Notes: generated by a model from the letters alone, not told the origin. A stretch of DNA of 64,000 bases from CBDBBY01 sp965203795 (GCA_965203795.1 OZ241915.1:2542001-2606000), one strand, 5' to 3'; counted from the stretch's first letter, positions 26,793 through 36,400 are shown. Program-made: numbers and translations.

Positions 26793-27895
26793 CCCGGCTG
26801 GACGATTTCACCCGCGACGCGATTTCGAGCACCGAGGAGCTGCTTGAAGAGGCGCGGAACGGGCGTATGTACATCCTTGTCGACCACGAGGACCGGGAAA
26901 ACGAGGGCGATCTGGTCATCCCGGCCCAGATGGCGACGCCGGAGGCGGTCAATTTCATGGCCACCCACGGCCGCGGCCTGATCTGCCTGGCGCTGACCGA
27001 GGAGCGGACCGAAGCGCTCGGCCTTCCGCTGATGCCGGCGAAGAATTCGTCCCGGCACGACACGGCCTTCACCTACTCGATCGAAGCCAAGGAAGGCGTC
27101 ACCACCGGGATTTCGGCGCACGACCGGGCGCGCACGATACTTGTCGCGATCGACAGCCAGTCCGCGCCCGACGATATCGTCACGCCGGGGCACGTGTTCC
27201 CCGTCCGCGCCCGTTCCGGCGGCGTGCTTGTCCGGGCCGGGCACACGGAGGCGGCAGTGGACATCTCCCGCCTTGCCGGACTCAACCCGTCCGCAGTGAT
27301 CTGCGAGATCCTGAACGAGGACGGAACGATGGCGCGGATGCCTGAGCTGGTCGCTTTCGCTCAGCGCCACGGGATCAAGGTCGGCAGGATTTCGGACCTC
27401 ATCGCCTACAGGCTCAAGCATGACAGCCTCGTTCACCAGACGGTGGCCCGCTCGGTCACTTCCGAGCACGGCGGGGAGTGGCTGCTGCGCGTGTTCGAGG
27501 ACGACACGGCGGGCGACGAACACATCGCCCTGACGAAGGGCGACGTTTCGGACGGAAATCCGGTATTGGTTCGGATGCACGCGCTGAATCCGTTCGTCGA
27601 TCTTCTCGCGCTGGCGCCCGGCCGCTCCGGCCTACTCGCCGGGGCGATGTCGGCAATCGCGACGGAAGGCAGGGGCGTTCTCGTGCTTCTGCGGGATACG
27701 GGCATGAAACTAAGCTTGGGCCGGCCGCCTTCGCCGCAGGAACTCCGGCAGTACGGACTCGGTGCGCAGATCCTGCTTTCGCTCGGGGTCAGGCGCATGG
27801 TGCTGCTTACCAATTCGCCAAGCCCGCGGATTGTCGGGCTTGACGGATACGGCCTGACGCTCGAAGGAACCCGGCCGATCAAGGCCGACGGGTGA
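26789..27895 (+). CDS. ribB: RibBA-type protein: DHBP synthase with degenerate GTP cyclohydrolase II domain
   Basis: 368 residues. Residues 1-about 205 are 3,4-dihydroxy-2-butanone-4-phosphate synthase with the acidic active-site loop DHEDRENEGDL and the GHTEAAVDI motif, fully conserved. Residues about 215-368 have the overall size and the end of GTP cyclohydrolase II (RQYGLGAQILLSLGVRRMVLLTNS). They lack the zinc-binding cysteine block with its C-D-C-G motif and the surrounding substrate residues. The second domain is therefore probably not a GTP cyclohydrolase, and an independent RibA would be required elsewhere. It overlaps ribE by four bases, and ribH follows after three. Confidence 0.9.
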   Translation: MTRLDDFTRDAISSTEELLEEARNGRMYILVDHEDRENEGDLVIPAQMATPEAVNFMATHGRGLICLALTEERTEALGLPLMPAKNSSRHDTAFTYSIEAKEGVTTGISAHDRARTILVAIDSQSAPDDIVTPGHVFPVRARSGGVLVRAGHTEAAVDISRLAGLNPSAVICEILNEDGTMARMPELVAFAQRHGIKVGRISDLIAYRLKHDSLVHQTVARSVTSEHGGEWLLRVFEDDTAGDEHIALTKGDVSDGNPVLVRMHALNPFVDLLALAPGRSGLLAGAMSAIATEGRGVLVLLRDTGMKLSLGRPPSPQELRQYGLGAQILLSLGVRRMVLLTNSPSPRIVGLDGYGLTLEGTRPIKADG

Positions 27896-27898
27896 TCA

Positions 27899-28429
27899 AT
27901 GGCCGAATTCAGCAAAGACGACCGCCTTCCCCTGCCCGAGCTCGGCGATCCGCCGAACATCCTGATCGTTGCCGCTCCGTTCACTCGAAGCGTCGTTGAC
28001 AACCTCGCCGCCGGCGCCCGGGCGATGCTGGCGCGAGCGTCCGCCGCCCACGAAACCGTCGAAGTGCCCGGCGCCTTGGAAATACCCGCCGCCATGAAGC
28101 TCGCGTCGGTTTCGGACGACTTCGATGGTTACGTGGCGCTCGGATGCGTGATCCGCGGCGAAACCACCCACTACGACACGGTCTGCCGGGAGAGCGCGCA
28201 CGGGCTGACGCTTCTGGGCTTGGCGGGCTTCTGCGTCGGAAACGGAATCCTGACGGTCGAGAATCTAGAGCAGGCGGAGGCGCGGGCCGATCCGGCCGGG
28301 CTCGACAACGGCGGAGGCGCGGCAGCTGCCGCGCTTCATCTGGTCGCGCTTTCGCGCAAGTTCCGCCCGAGTCCGAAGGGGATCGGGTTCAGGTTCGGCG
28401 CGCCGACCGGCGTTGCGGACTCGCCTTGA
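27899..28429 (+). CDS. ribH: 6,7-dimethyl-8-ribityllumazine synthase
   Basis: 176 residues. Motifs include LIVAAPFTRSVVDNLAAGAR, VEVPGALEIPAAMKLA and GCVIRGETTHYDTVCRESAH, which carry the substrate-binding and catalytic residues of lumazine synthase. It condenses the RibD pyrimidine product with the RibB butanone phosphate. It starts three bases after the ribBA stop, and its own stop TGA is followed directly by the nusB ATG. Confidence 0.95.
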   Translation: MAEFSKDDRLPLPELGDPPNILIVAAPFTRSVVDNLAAGARAMLARASAAHETVEVPGALEIPAAMKLASVSDDFDGYVALGCVIRGETTHYDTVCRESAHGLTLLGLAGFCVGNGILTVENLEQAEARADPAGLDNGGGAAAAALHLVALSRKFRPSPKGIGFRFGAPTGVADSP

Positions 28430-28939
28430 ATGCCTCCAGAAGCCGCCAGCGGGAAAAAGCCGCTCCGCAAGGGCGCGATGGCGCGGCGCACGGCCCGCCT
28501 TCATGCGATTCAGGCCCTGTTCCAGATGGAGGCTTCCGGCCAAGGCCTCGAAGCGGCAAAGGCCGAATTCGAGGAGCACAGGTTCGGAGCCTGCATCGAT
28601 GGCTACGAAATCAGCGAGGCCGACAGGCAATTCTTCCGGATGCTGCTCCGCACGGCGGTCGACCAGCAGGAAGGGATCGATCGGATCACGGACCGCGCGC
28701 TTGCGCCCGGCTGGCCGCTCGGGCGGATCGATCCGACGCTCCGCGCGCTGTTCCGATCAGCGGGAGCGGAGCTGATCGAAGGGGGCACGCCCGTGCCGGT
28801 GGCGATAAGCGAGTTCGTCGAAATCGCCAACGCATTCTATCCCGGCGGCAAAGAGCCCAAGTTCGTGAACGGCGTTCTGGACAACGTCGCGAGGGAATTC
28901 CGTCCCGAGCACTTCTCAAGGGAATCCAAACCGGCCTGA
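28430..28939 (+). CDS. nusB: Transcription antitermination factor NusB
   Basis: 169 residues. MARRTARLHAIQALFQMEAS and the late segments ISEFVEIANAFYPGGKEPKFVNGVLD match NusB, which binds boxA RNA together with NusE and promotes rRNA antitermination. ATG at 28430 follows the ribH stop without a gap; an internal ATG at MARRT is also possible. The ribH-nusB order is widely conserved. Confidence 0.93.
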   Translation: MPPEAASGKKPLRKGAMARRTARLHAIQALFQMEASGQGLEAAKAEFEEHRFGACIDGYEISEADRQFFRMLLRTAVDQQEGIDRITDRALAPGWPLGRIDPTLRALFRSAGAELIEGGTPVPVAISEFVEIANAFYPGGKEPKFVNGVLDNVAREFRPEHFSRESKPA

Positions 28940-29020
28940 TGGTTGATCAGTTGCAGCGGCGTGCCGGAATCCCGGTCGCGGCCGCAGCGAGGCCCGGCGC
29001 CGCAATGCGCCGAAACAAGG

Positions 29021-30256
29021 ATGGTTGCGCCCATGGCCATCGCGATTTCTTTCTTCTCGCTGTTCCTTTCGGTCACTCTTCTCCAGCTCAGCTCCGGAGG
29101 CCTCGGACCGCTTGACGCGCTCTCCGGACTCGCGTCCGGGTTCAGCACCGAACAGATCGGACTGCTCGGCTCGGCCCATTTCATCGGCTTCTTCCTCGGC
29201 TGCTGGTGGGCTCCGCGCCTCATCGGCACGATCGGCCATTCGCGGGCCTTCGCGGTCTTCGCCTCCTCCGGAACGATCGGGATCCTCCTGCACATGGCTT
29301 GGGTGGACCCGTACGCGTGGAGCGTGATGAGAGTCATGTCGGGGCTGTGCGTCGCCGGGTGCTTCACGGTCATCGAGGGCTGGATTCAGGCGAAGGTGAA
29401 CAACGAAAATCGCGGAAGGATGCTCGGCATCTACCGGGTCGTCGACATGGGGGCGGGGCTGATCGCCCAGCTCGTGGTCAGCGTGCTCGATCCGGCCCAG
29501 TACCTGTCCTACAACATCCTCGCCATGGTCTGCTGCGCGTCGCTGCTTCCGCTTGCGCTGACGCGCATCCCGCCGCCCGAGACGCAGCCCGCGCTCCGCC
29601 TCAAGCCCATGGTCGCCGCAAGGATCTCCCCGACCGCCGTGGCGGGCGTCATCGCGGCAGGCGTGACTGCGGCCGGCTTTCGAATGGTCGGGCCGATCTA
29701 CGGGGAGCGCGCAGGGCTGACCGACAATCAAATCGGCTATTTCCTCGCGGCGTTCATCCTTGGCGGCGCGATCGCCCAGTACCCGGCCGGCTGGCTCGCC
29801 GACAAATTCGACAGAAGGCACGTCCTGATCGGGTTCTCCATCGCCGCGGTCGCATCGTCGCTCGTGACCATCGGCGTTTCCGGCAGAGGAGCGGCGGAGC
29901 TGTTCGCGTCGACGATCCTGTTCGGAATGGTGACGTTTCCGATCTACTCGGTCTGCGCGGCCCACGCGAGCGACTTCGCGAAACCGACCGAAATGGTCGA
30001 AGTGAGCTCTTCGCTGCTGTTCTTCTTCGCTGTCGGCGCCATCGCCAGCCCTCTCTTCATATCCTTCCTGATCGCAAGCTACGGGGCGCACGCGATGTTC
30101 GCGTTCATCGCGGCCGCGCACCTCGTGCTTTCGGTCTACACGGCAGCCAGGATAGGAATCCGGCCGACCGCGAGCAAGCGCACGCCGTACACCTACATGC
30201 CCAGAACGACCTTTTTCGTCGGCCGCTTGCTGGGACGGAGGCGGCCGCGCCGCTAG
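29021..30256 (+). CDS. MFS transporter (YcaD-like)
   Basis: About 411 residues with roughly 12 hydrophobic helices. GLLGSAHFIGFFLGCWWAPR and VIEGWIQAKVNNENRGRMLG are characteristic of a branch of the major facilitator superfamily that includes YcaD, and WLADKFDRRHVLIG is the loop after helix 8. The C-terminal tail is basic (RLLGRRRPRR). Its substrate cannot be deduced. ATG at 29021 is chosen because the preceding residues in frame are not membrane-like. metG follows on the same strand after about 54 bp. Confidence 0.85.
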   Translation: MVAPMAIAISFFSLFLSVTLLQLSSGGLGPLDALSGLASGFSTEQIGLLGSAHFIGFFLGCWWAPRLIGTIGHSRAFAVFASSGTIGILLHMAWVDPYAWSVMRVMSGLCVAGCFTVIEGWIQAKVNNENRGRMLGIYRVVDMGAGLIAQLVVSVLDPAQYLSYNILAMVCCASLLPLALTRIPPPETQPALRLKPMVAARISPTAVAGVIAAGVTAAGFRMVGPIYGERAGLTDNQIGYFLAAFILGGAIAQYPAGWLADKFDRRHVLIGFSIAAVASSLVTIGVSGRGAAELFASTILFGMVTFPIYSVCAAHASDFAKPTEMVEVSSSLLFFFAVGAIASPLFISFLIASYGAHAMFAFIAAAHLVLSVYTAARIGIRPTASKRTPYTYMPRTTFFVGRLLGRRRPRR

Positions 30257-30310
30257 CCATCGATAATGGCGTGGGTTAAACGAGCAGGCCTTCCAGCCGG
30301 CGCGTCCGCG

Positions 30311-32023
30311 ATGACCCGAACACTGATCACATCGGCCATTCCGTACATCAACGGAATAAAGCACCTCGGCAATCTGATAGGCAGCCAGCTTCCTTCGGAC
30401 CTTTACGCCCGCTACCTGCGCCAGCGCGGGCAGGAGGTATTGCTCATCTGCGCAACCGACGAGCACGGCACGCCGGCCGAGCTGGCGGCGGCGGAGGCGG
30501 GAAAGCCCGTTGCGGAGTACTGCGAGGAAATGCACGCCGTGCTGAAGCGGCTCGGCGACGGGTTCGGGCTGTCGTTCGACCATTTCGGCCGGTCGTCCAG
30601 CGATCGCAACAGGCGGCTTACGCAACGTTTCGCGGCCCGCTTGGCGGACAACGGATACATCAGCGAGGTCTGGGAGGAGGCGATTTATTCGAAGGCGGAC
30701 GGGAGATTCCTTCCCGACCGCTACATCAGGGGCGAGTGCCCCGAGTGCGGCTACGACCGGGCGCGCGGCGACCAGTGCGAGAACTGCACGAAGCAGCTCG
30801 ATCCGAAGGACCTCATCAATCCGCGCTCGGAAATATCTGGCTCCCGCGACATCGAGATCCGCAAAACGAAGCACCTGCATCTCCGGCAGTCTCTGTTCCG
30901 CGAGCGGATTTCGGAATGGATCGAGTCCAAAGCCGACTGGCCGGTTCTGACGACTTCGATAGCGAAGAAGTGGCTCCACGACGGCGACGGGCTTCAGGAC
31001 CGCGGCATCACGAGGGATCTCGACTGGGGGGTTCCTGTTCGCCGCGACGGCGCGGACTGGCCCGGAATGGAAGGCAAGGTCTTCTATGTCTGGTTCGACG
31101 CCCCGATCGAATACATTGCGGCGACGGCCGAGTGGGCCGACGCGAACGGGCTTGACGATTCAGCCTGGGAGCGCTGGTGGCGCTTGGACAAGGGTGCCGA
31201 GGATGTCCGGTACGTCCAGTTCATGGGCAAGGACAACGTGCCCTTCCACACGCTTTCCTTCCCAGTGACCATCCTCGGCTCCAAGGAGCCGTGGAAGCTG
31301 GTGGATTACATCAAGTCGTTCAACTTCCTGAACTACGACGGCGGCCAGTTCTCGACCAGCCTGGGCCGAGGCGTCTTCATGGATCAAGCGCTTGAACTCC
31401 TGCCCTCGGACTATTGGCGGTGGTGGCTGCTTTCGCATGCGCCGGAGCATTCCGACAGCGAATTCACTTGGGAGAATTTCGTCGACAGCGTGAACAAGGA
31501 TCTCGCCGACGTCCTTGGAAACTTCGCAAGCCGCACCACCAAGTTCTGCAAATCGAATTTCGGGGAGAGCGTGCCGTCCCACGCCGACTGGGGCGAAAGG
31601 GAAACGGCGTTCGCGGCGGAGCTCGACTCGCAAATCCGCGCCTACGAGGAATTCATGGACGCCATGGAGATCCGAAAGTCGGCGCAGCAGCTCCGCGCGA
31701 TCTGGGCCTCCGGCAACGAATTCCTGCAATCCGCCGCTCCGTGGGTCGAAATCAAAAGCGACAGGGCCCGGGCGGCCAGGTCCATTGCCCTGTCCATCAA
31801 TCTTCTGAGAGTGTTCGCCGTGCTTTCGGCACCGTTCATCCCCGACACCGCGACGACGATAATGCGCGCCTTGAGGACCGACGACTGGTCGTGGCCCGAC
31901 GGCACGCCGGCAGTGCTTCGCCGTCTTAGGCCTGGCCACCGGTTCTCGGTGCCCGACAACCTGTTCAGGAAGATCTCGACGGACGAGCGGGACAAGTGGC
32001 GCAAAGACTTCGCAGGCAGCTAG
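30311..32023 (+). CDS. metG: Methionyl-tRNA synthetase
   Basis: 570 residues. The class I HIGH motif is HLGN in PYINGIKHLGNLIG. The zinc-knuckle insert is CPECGYDRARGDQCENCTKQ. The KMSKS-equivalent loop is FSTSLGRGVF, a known variant in this subgroup, followed by LPSDYWRWWLLSHAPEHSDS. It charges initiator and elongator tRNA-Met. No C-terminal tRNA-binding extension is present, consistent with the shorter MetG form. The start at ATG 30311 places the catalytic domain at the N-terminus. Confidence 0.94.
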   Translation: MTRTLITSAIPYINGIKHLGNLIGSQLPSDLYARYLRQRGQEVLLICATDEHGTPAELAAAEAGKPVAEYCEEMHAVLKRLGDGFGLSFDHFGRSSSDRNRRLTQRFAARLADNGYISEVWEEAIYSKADGRFLPDRYIRGECPECGYDRARGDQCENCTKQLDPKDLINPRSEISGSRDIEIRKTKHLHLRQSLFRERISEWIESKADWPVLTTSIAKKWLHDGDGLQDRGITRDLDWGVPVRRDGADWPGMEGKVFYVWFDAPIEYIAATAEWADANGLDDSAWERWWRLDKGAEDVRYVQFMGKDNVPFHTLSFPVTILGSKEPWKLVDYIKSFNFLNYDGGQFSTSLGRGVFMDQALELLPSDYWRWWLLSHAPEHSDSEFTWENFVDSVNKDLADVLGNFASRTTKFCKSNFGESVPSHADWGERETAFAAELDSQIRAYEEFMDAMEIRKSAQQLRAIWASGNEFLQSAAPWVEIKSDRARAARSIALSINLLRVFAVLSAPFIPDTATTIMRALRTDDWSWPDGTPAVLRRLRPGHRFSVPDNLFRKISTDERDKWRKDFAGS

Positions 32024-32043
32024 GCGGCCAGCCGGTTCCGGAC

Positions 32044-33585
32044 ATGGAATTCACTCCAGAGCTCTCCGAGGCAAAAGCGAAGATCCTGCGCGAAGACGGC
32101 AACCTGTTCGTGACCGGAGGGGCCGGAACCGGGAAATCCACTCTTCTCCGGCACGTGCGGGACCTGATGGACCCGACGCCGGTCGTGCTTGCTCCGACCG
32201 GCGTCGCGGCGATCAATGTCGATGGGCAGACGATCCACCGCTTTTTCGGCTTCGAGATCGGGGTCACGCCGGAAAAGATCCGGACGGGGCCCCGAAGGCT
32301 ACGGGACCCCGACATCTTCACGAGACTCCGCACAATCATCATCGACGAGGTGTCCATGGTCCGAGCGGATATCATCGACTGCGTCGACGAGTTCCTCCAG
32401 CGGTACGGTCCCGTTCCGCGCCAGCCTTTCGGCGGCGTGCAGATGGTGTATTTCGGCGATCTCCTCCAGCTGCCTCCGATCGTGAAAGCCGGCGAAAAGA
32501 GCATCTTTTCCGAAATCTACGACACGCCCTATTTCTTCAGCGCGCCGGGCGTCGCGGGTTCAGCGCTCGACGTCATCAAGCTTCGCAAGGTTTTCCGGCA
32601 GAAAGATACAGCATTCACCGACCTGCTGAACCGGTTCAGGAACAACAAGGTCGAGGATCAGGACATCGAGCTGCTGAACACCCGCGTGGACCCGCACTTC
32701 GATCCCCCGCCCGGCGAGATGTACGTCGCGCTCGCGGCAACCAACAAGCATGTCGACGCGGTGAACAACGCTCGGCTTGCTGCGCTGGACGCCGAGCCCT
32801 CCACATCGGTCGCGGAGGTCACCGGCGAATTCGGGAGGGAGCACTTCCCGGCGCCGGAAACGCTCAGATTCGCGCCCGGCGCCCAAATCATGATGCTCAA
32901 CAACGATTCGTCGGAGCGCTGGGTGAACGGAACCATCGGCCGCGTGCTCGCCGTCGATTCCAGTCGGGAAGGCCCCATGACGGTTTCGGTCGCGCTTGGG
33001 AACGGAAGCGAGGTCGAAGTCGAACTCCACGAGTGGAAACTGGGCCGCTACGCGCTCGTTCAGGGAGAAATCGAGTACGAAACCATCGGAAGCTTCAAGC
33101 AGCTTCCGTTCCGGCTCGCTTGGGCGGTGACGGTCCACAAGGGGCAAGGCGCGACGTTCGACCGAATGACCATCGATCTGGACCGGGTGTTCAGCCCGGG
33201 CCAAGCGTATGTCGCGCTGAGCCGGTGCACATCGCTTGAGGGAATCGTGCTGACGAAGCCGATCAGCAAACGCTTCGCCTGGACCGATTACCGCGTTCAC
33301 AGGTTCTTCTCTGAGCACGAGTCGGGAATCAAGGAACCCCGGCTTACGCAGTCAAAGGCGGTTGCCATGCTCGAAGAGGCGATTTCCAGGAAACGCGCGG
33401 TCAGCGTCGTTTATTTGGGTCGGCGTGACGAGCCATCGAAACGGACGCTGGTTCCCATCAAGGTCGGCCGCATGAAATACGGGCAGACGGAGTATGTCGG
33501 TCTGACGGCCTATTGCAGACTCAGCGAAAGGGATCTGACGTTTCGCGTCGACCGCATTGCGAAGATGGAATTGGCCGACCGGTGA
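32044..33585 (+). CDS. PIF1-like DNA helicase with C-terminal WYL domain
   Basis: 513 residues. The helicase core has Walker A GGAGTGKSTLLRHV (about residues 24-37), Walker B IIIDEVSMVRAD, YFGDLLQLPPI (motif III) and the late motifs WAVTVHKGQGATFDRM and VYVALSR-like QAYVALSRCTS. After about residue 440 comes a WYL-type beta domain (AVSVVYLGRRDEPSKRTLVP, then FRVDRIAKMEL). PIF1 helicases unwind 5'-3', including G-quadruplexes and R-loops; WYL modules bind single-stranded DNA or other ligands. It starts 20 bp after metG and overlaps the next gene by four bases. Confidence 0.9.
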   Translation: MEFTPELSEAKAKILREDGNLFVTGGAGTGKSTLLRHVRDLMDPTPVVLAPTGVAAINVDGQTIHRFFGFEIGVTPEKIRTGPRRLRDPDIFTRLRTIIIDEVSMVRADIIDCVDEFLQRYGPVPRQPFGGVQMVYFGDLLQLPPIVKAGEKSIFSEIYDTPYFFSAPGVAGSALDVIKLRKVFRQKDTAFTDLLNRFRNNKVEDQDIELLNTRVDPHFDPPPGEMYVALAATNKHVDAVNNARLAALDAEPSTSVAEVTGEFGREHFPAPETLRFAPGAQIMMLNNDSSERWVNGTIGRVLAVDSSREGPMTVSVALGNGSEVEVELHEWKLGRYALVQGEIEYETIGSFKQLPFRLAWAVTVHKGQGATFDRMTIDLDRVFSPGQAYVALSRCTSLEGIVLTKPISKRFAWTDYRVHRFFSEHESGIKEPRLTQSKAVAMLEEAISRKRAVSVVYLGRRDEPSKRTLVPIKVGRMKYGQTEYVGLTAYCRLSERDLTFRVDRIAKMELADR

Positions 33586-34595
33586 CCGGCCTGCCGGGCG
33601 GCGCGGATTTGCCTGAATTCCTCGAGCAGCTGGAATCCTTCGCCGATGCCGCTCTGGACCGCTGGAAGCTTCCTGCCGGAGCATCGGCGAGGCTGGCGAA
33701 TCGGGCCGAGAACTCCACATTCGTTGTGGAGGCGGCAGGACGGGAGTGCGCCGTCCTCCGGCTCTACCGCCGCGGCCACAGGACCGAACCGGAGATTCGA
33801 AGCGAACTCGACTGGTCTGATGCCCTTATCGAATCCGGAGCGGTCGCGGCGCCGAAGGCGATTCCGGGCTGCGACGGAAACCGTCTCCAATTCCTCAAGG
33901 ATCCGGGCGGAACCCGCCGCCGCGCATTTGCAATGTTCGAGTTCGTGGACGGCGGGCACCCGGACGAAGGCCAGAAGCTGTTGCCGCTGTTCGAATGGCT
34001 CGGCGAAACCGCCGCCCGGCTTCATCTGCATTCCGCGGCCTGGAAGCGCCCCGACGGCTTCTCGCGGCCGACATGGGACTTCGACGCCGCTTTCGGTCCC
34101 GCTCCGGCATGGGGCCGCTGGACCGACGCGCCGAACCTGACCGCCGACGCCGCTTCCATTCTCAGCCGCCTTCAGTCCGTGCTTGAACGGCGGCTGCGGG
34201 CCTTCGGAACGGACCGGAACCGTTTCGGGCTGATCCACGCGGACATGCGGCTGGCGAACGTGATCCTGGCGGACGGCGTTCCAACGCTGATCGATTTCGA
34301 CGACTGCTGCTTCGGCTGGCACATGTACGATTTCGCGGCCGCAGTGTCCTTCATCGAGGACAGCCCTCAAATCCCGGAGATGAAGAGCGCGTGGACGGAG
34401 GGCTACCGGCGCTCGAGGCCGCTTGGGACGGACGACGAGCGCGAACTCGACAGTTTCATCATGTTCCGCAGGCTCGCGCTGCTCGCATGGGTGGGCAGCC
34501 GCCGCGGCGACGCGACGGAGGCTTCCGCGCTTGCCGACCGGTTCGCCCAAGGAACCGCCGAACTGGCGGAGGGCTATCTTTCGCGTTTCGGGTGA
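33582..34595 (+). CDS. APH-family small-molecule phosphotransferase
   Basis: 337 residues with the aminoglycoside phosphotransferase/choline-kinase fold: the nucleotide-binding N-lobe (NSTFVVEAAGRECAVLRLYR), the catalytic loop LIHADMRLANVI (H-x-D-x4-N) and the metal-binding IDFDDCCFGW. Family members phosphorylate homoserine, choline, ethanolamine or sugars; the SrkA/YihE-like stress kinases are also related. The GTG start overlaps the helicase stop by four bases (GTGA), so it is translationally coupled to an enzyme of unrelated function. The substrate is not predictable. Confidence 0.8.
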   Translation: MTGLPGGADLPEFLEQLESFADAALDRWKLPAGASARLANRAENSTFVVEAAGRECAVLRLYRRGHRTEPEIRSELDWSDALIESGAVAAPKAIPGCDGNRLQFLKDPGGTRRRAFAMFEFVDGGHPDEGQKLLPLFEWLGETAARLHLHSAAWKRPDGFSRPTWDFDAAFGPAPAWGRWTDAPNLTADAASILSRLQSVLERRLRAFGTDRNRFGLIHADMRLANVILADGVPTLIDFDDCCFGWHMYDFAAAVSFIEDSPQIPEMKSAWTEGYRRSRPLGTDDERELDSFIMFRRLALLAWVGSRRGDATEASALADRFAQGTAELAEGYLSRFG

Positions 34596-34623
34596 TGCAA
34601 CCCGTTGGGATGGACTGCGGCAT

Positions 34624-35853
34624 TCAGTTCAATCCGGCTTCGAACCACGCGCCCAAGGCGCGTCGCTCCTCCTCACTGATGACGGACATTCCGCGCGGCG
34701 GCATCGCGTTCGACAGGGCCGCCTGCAGGTAGATTTCGCGGGCGCTCCTCGCGACATCCGCTGCGGTCTCCAAGTAGACGCCTTTAGGCGCCCACCAGAT
34801 CCCGTCCCAGCTGGGAACGCGCGAGTGGCACATGGAGCAATTCCTGATCACAATCCGGTGCGCCGCTTCGAACCCGTCGGCCGACGCGAAGCGCCGCTCG
34901 AATTCCGTCAGCCCGCTCGACACCGGCTGTTCGTCATCGGCGTCAGAACCGGCGGTCGAAAGCCATGCGATGCAAATGAACAGGATCGCGGCAAGCACCC
35001 AAGTCCAAGTCGGATTGCCGGCGCGCGCATGCATTGAATTGAAGTAGTGCCGGATTACGACCCCCATCAGGAACACCAGCGCAGCGATGATCCAGCTGTG
35101 CTCGGTCGCGAACGACAGCGGGTAGTGCATCGACAGCATCAGGAAGATTATCGGGAGCGTCAGATAGTTGTTGTGGGTCGACCGCAGCTTCGCGATCCGC
35201 CCGTATTTCGGGTCGGGCGCGCGTCCGCTCTTCAAATCGGCGACGACTATCCGCTGGTTGGGAATGATCACAAAAAACACGTTGGCGGTCATGATTGTGG
35301 CCGTGAATGCGCCGAGATGGATCATGGCCGCGCGGCCCGTGAAGACCTGATGGTAGCCCCAGGACATGGCGACAAGGATCAGGAACAGCAAAAGCATCAG
35401 CGCTGTGGGCATGCTGCTTAGGCGCGATTTGCATAGAAGATCGTAGACGATCCACCCAACCGTGAGGGATCCCGCCGAAACCAAAATCCCCTGCGCGAGG
35501 GACAGATCCGCCTTCGAAGGATCCAGCAGGTACAGTTCGCCGCCAGCCCAGTAGACGATCATCATAAGCACGGCGCCGGAGAGCCATGTCGAATAGCTCT
35601 CCCACTTGAACCAAGTCAGATGCTCCGGCAGCTGCTCGGGCGCGACCAGATACTTCCGCACATGGTAGAAGCCGCCGCCGTGCACCTGCCATTCCTCGCC
35701 GTGCGCGCCTTCCGGAAGGTGCGGGGATTTGCGGAGTCCCAGATCGAGCGCGATAAAGTAGAACGAGGTGCCGATCCAGACGATGCCGGTGACGACATGC
35801 AGCCATCTCACCGCGAATTCGGCCCAGCTCCACAAGACGGCAAAGTCGTACAT
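34624..35853 (-). CDS. puuD: Urate hydroxylase PuuD (membrane-bound, cytochrome c domain)
   Basis: 409 residues. The N-terminal approx. 290 residues form about eight membrane helices (WLHVVTGIVWIGTSFYFIAL and GHxH-like patterns), the urate oxidase domain. The C-terminal cytoplasm-opposed domain carries one c-type haem site, NCSMCHSRVPSWDG. PuuD oxidises urate to 5-hydroxyisourate and passes electrons to the respiratory chain. Downstream enzymes of the same pathway follow at 36.0-39.4 kb. uraH lies upstream on the same strand, 193 bp away. Confidence 0.93.
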   Translation of the reverse strand: MYDFAVLWSWAEFAVRWLHVVTGIVWIGTSFYFIALDLGLRKSPHLPEGAHGEEWQVHGGGFYHVRKYLVAPEQLPEHLTWFKWESYSTWLSGAVLMMIVYWAGGELYLLDPSKADLSLAQGILVSAGSLTVGWIVYDLLCKSRLSSMPTALMLLLFLILVAMSWGYHQVFTGRAAMIHLGAFTATIMTANVFFVIIPNQRIVVADLKSGRAPDPKYGRIAKLRSTHNNYLTLPIIFLMLSMHYPLSFATEHSWIIAALVFLMGVVIRHYFNSMHARAGNPTWTWVLAAILFICIAWLSTAGSDADDEQPVSSGLTEFERRFASADGFEAAHRIVIRNCSMCHSRVPSWDGIWWAPKGVYLETAADVARSAREIYLQAALSNAMPPRGMSVISEEERRALGAWFEAGLN

Positions 35854-36046
35854 CGCGCGACCTCCGAGTTACGTCCGCCAGGCGCAATGCGGGATCGGAT
35901 GCATGCCCGCCGCCGCGCCCCTGAACCTGGCAGCCGGTCCCATCAAGCCGACTTGAACACCACTGGAACGTTCCGGCATCGCCTTCCGCCCCCGACGGGT
36001 CCGCGGCCAGCGGCTGGCAGCCATCGCCTTTCGGCGCATTTGCCGC

Positions 36047-36400
36047 CTAACTCCCGCGGTATGTCGAATAGCCGTACGGGGCCAATAGAAGCGGAACGTG
36101 GTAGTGCGACGCCTCCCAAATGACTATCCGCACCGGTATCACGTCGAGGAACCGGGGGCTGTCCGGCGGCATGCCGGAGCGGTCAAGGTAATCACCCGCG
36201 TGGAACACCAGTTCGTAGATACCCTTTTCGAATGATTCAGCAGGCAGGATCTGCTCGCCCGTCCGCCCGTCTTCGTTCGTCACCACTGTCTTCAAGTGAA
36301 TCCGGTCCTCGCCGATTATCCGGAACAGATCGATTTCGAGGCCTTCGGCAGGTCGGCCCCGCGCGGTGTCGAGGACATGCGTCGTCAAGTATCCGGCCAT
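36047..36400 (-). CDS. uraH: 5-hydroxyisourate hydrolase
   Basis: 117 residues, transthyretin-like. It begins MAGYLTTHVLDTARGRPAEG and ends with the hallmark tetrapeptide YRGS; the middle carries the HYHVPLLLAPYGYSTYRGS block. It converts 5-hydroxyisourate to OHCU in the step after PuuD. ATG at 36400 is chosen because the canonical N-terminus starts there and a GGAG sequence precedes it; the longer open frame has no homology. It is divergent from puuE. Confidence 0.94.
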   Translation of the reverse strand: MAGYLTTHVLDTARGRPAEGLEIDLFRIIGEDRIHLKTVVTNEDGRTGEQILPAESFEKGIYELVFHAGDYLDRSGMPPDSPRFLDVIPVRIVIWEASHYHVPLLLAPYGYSTYRGS

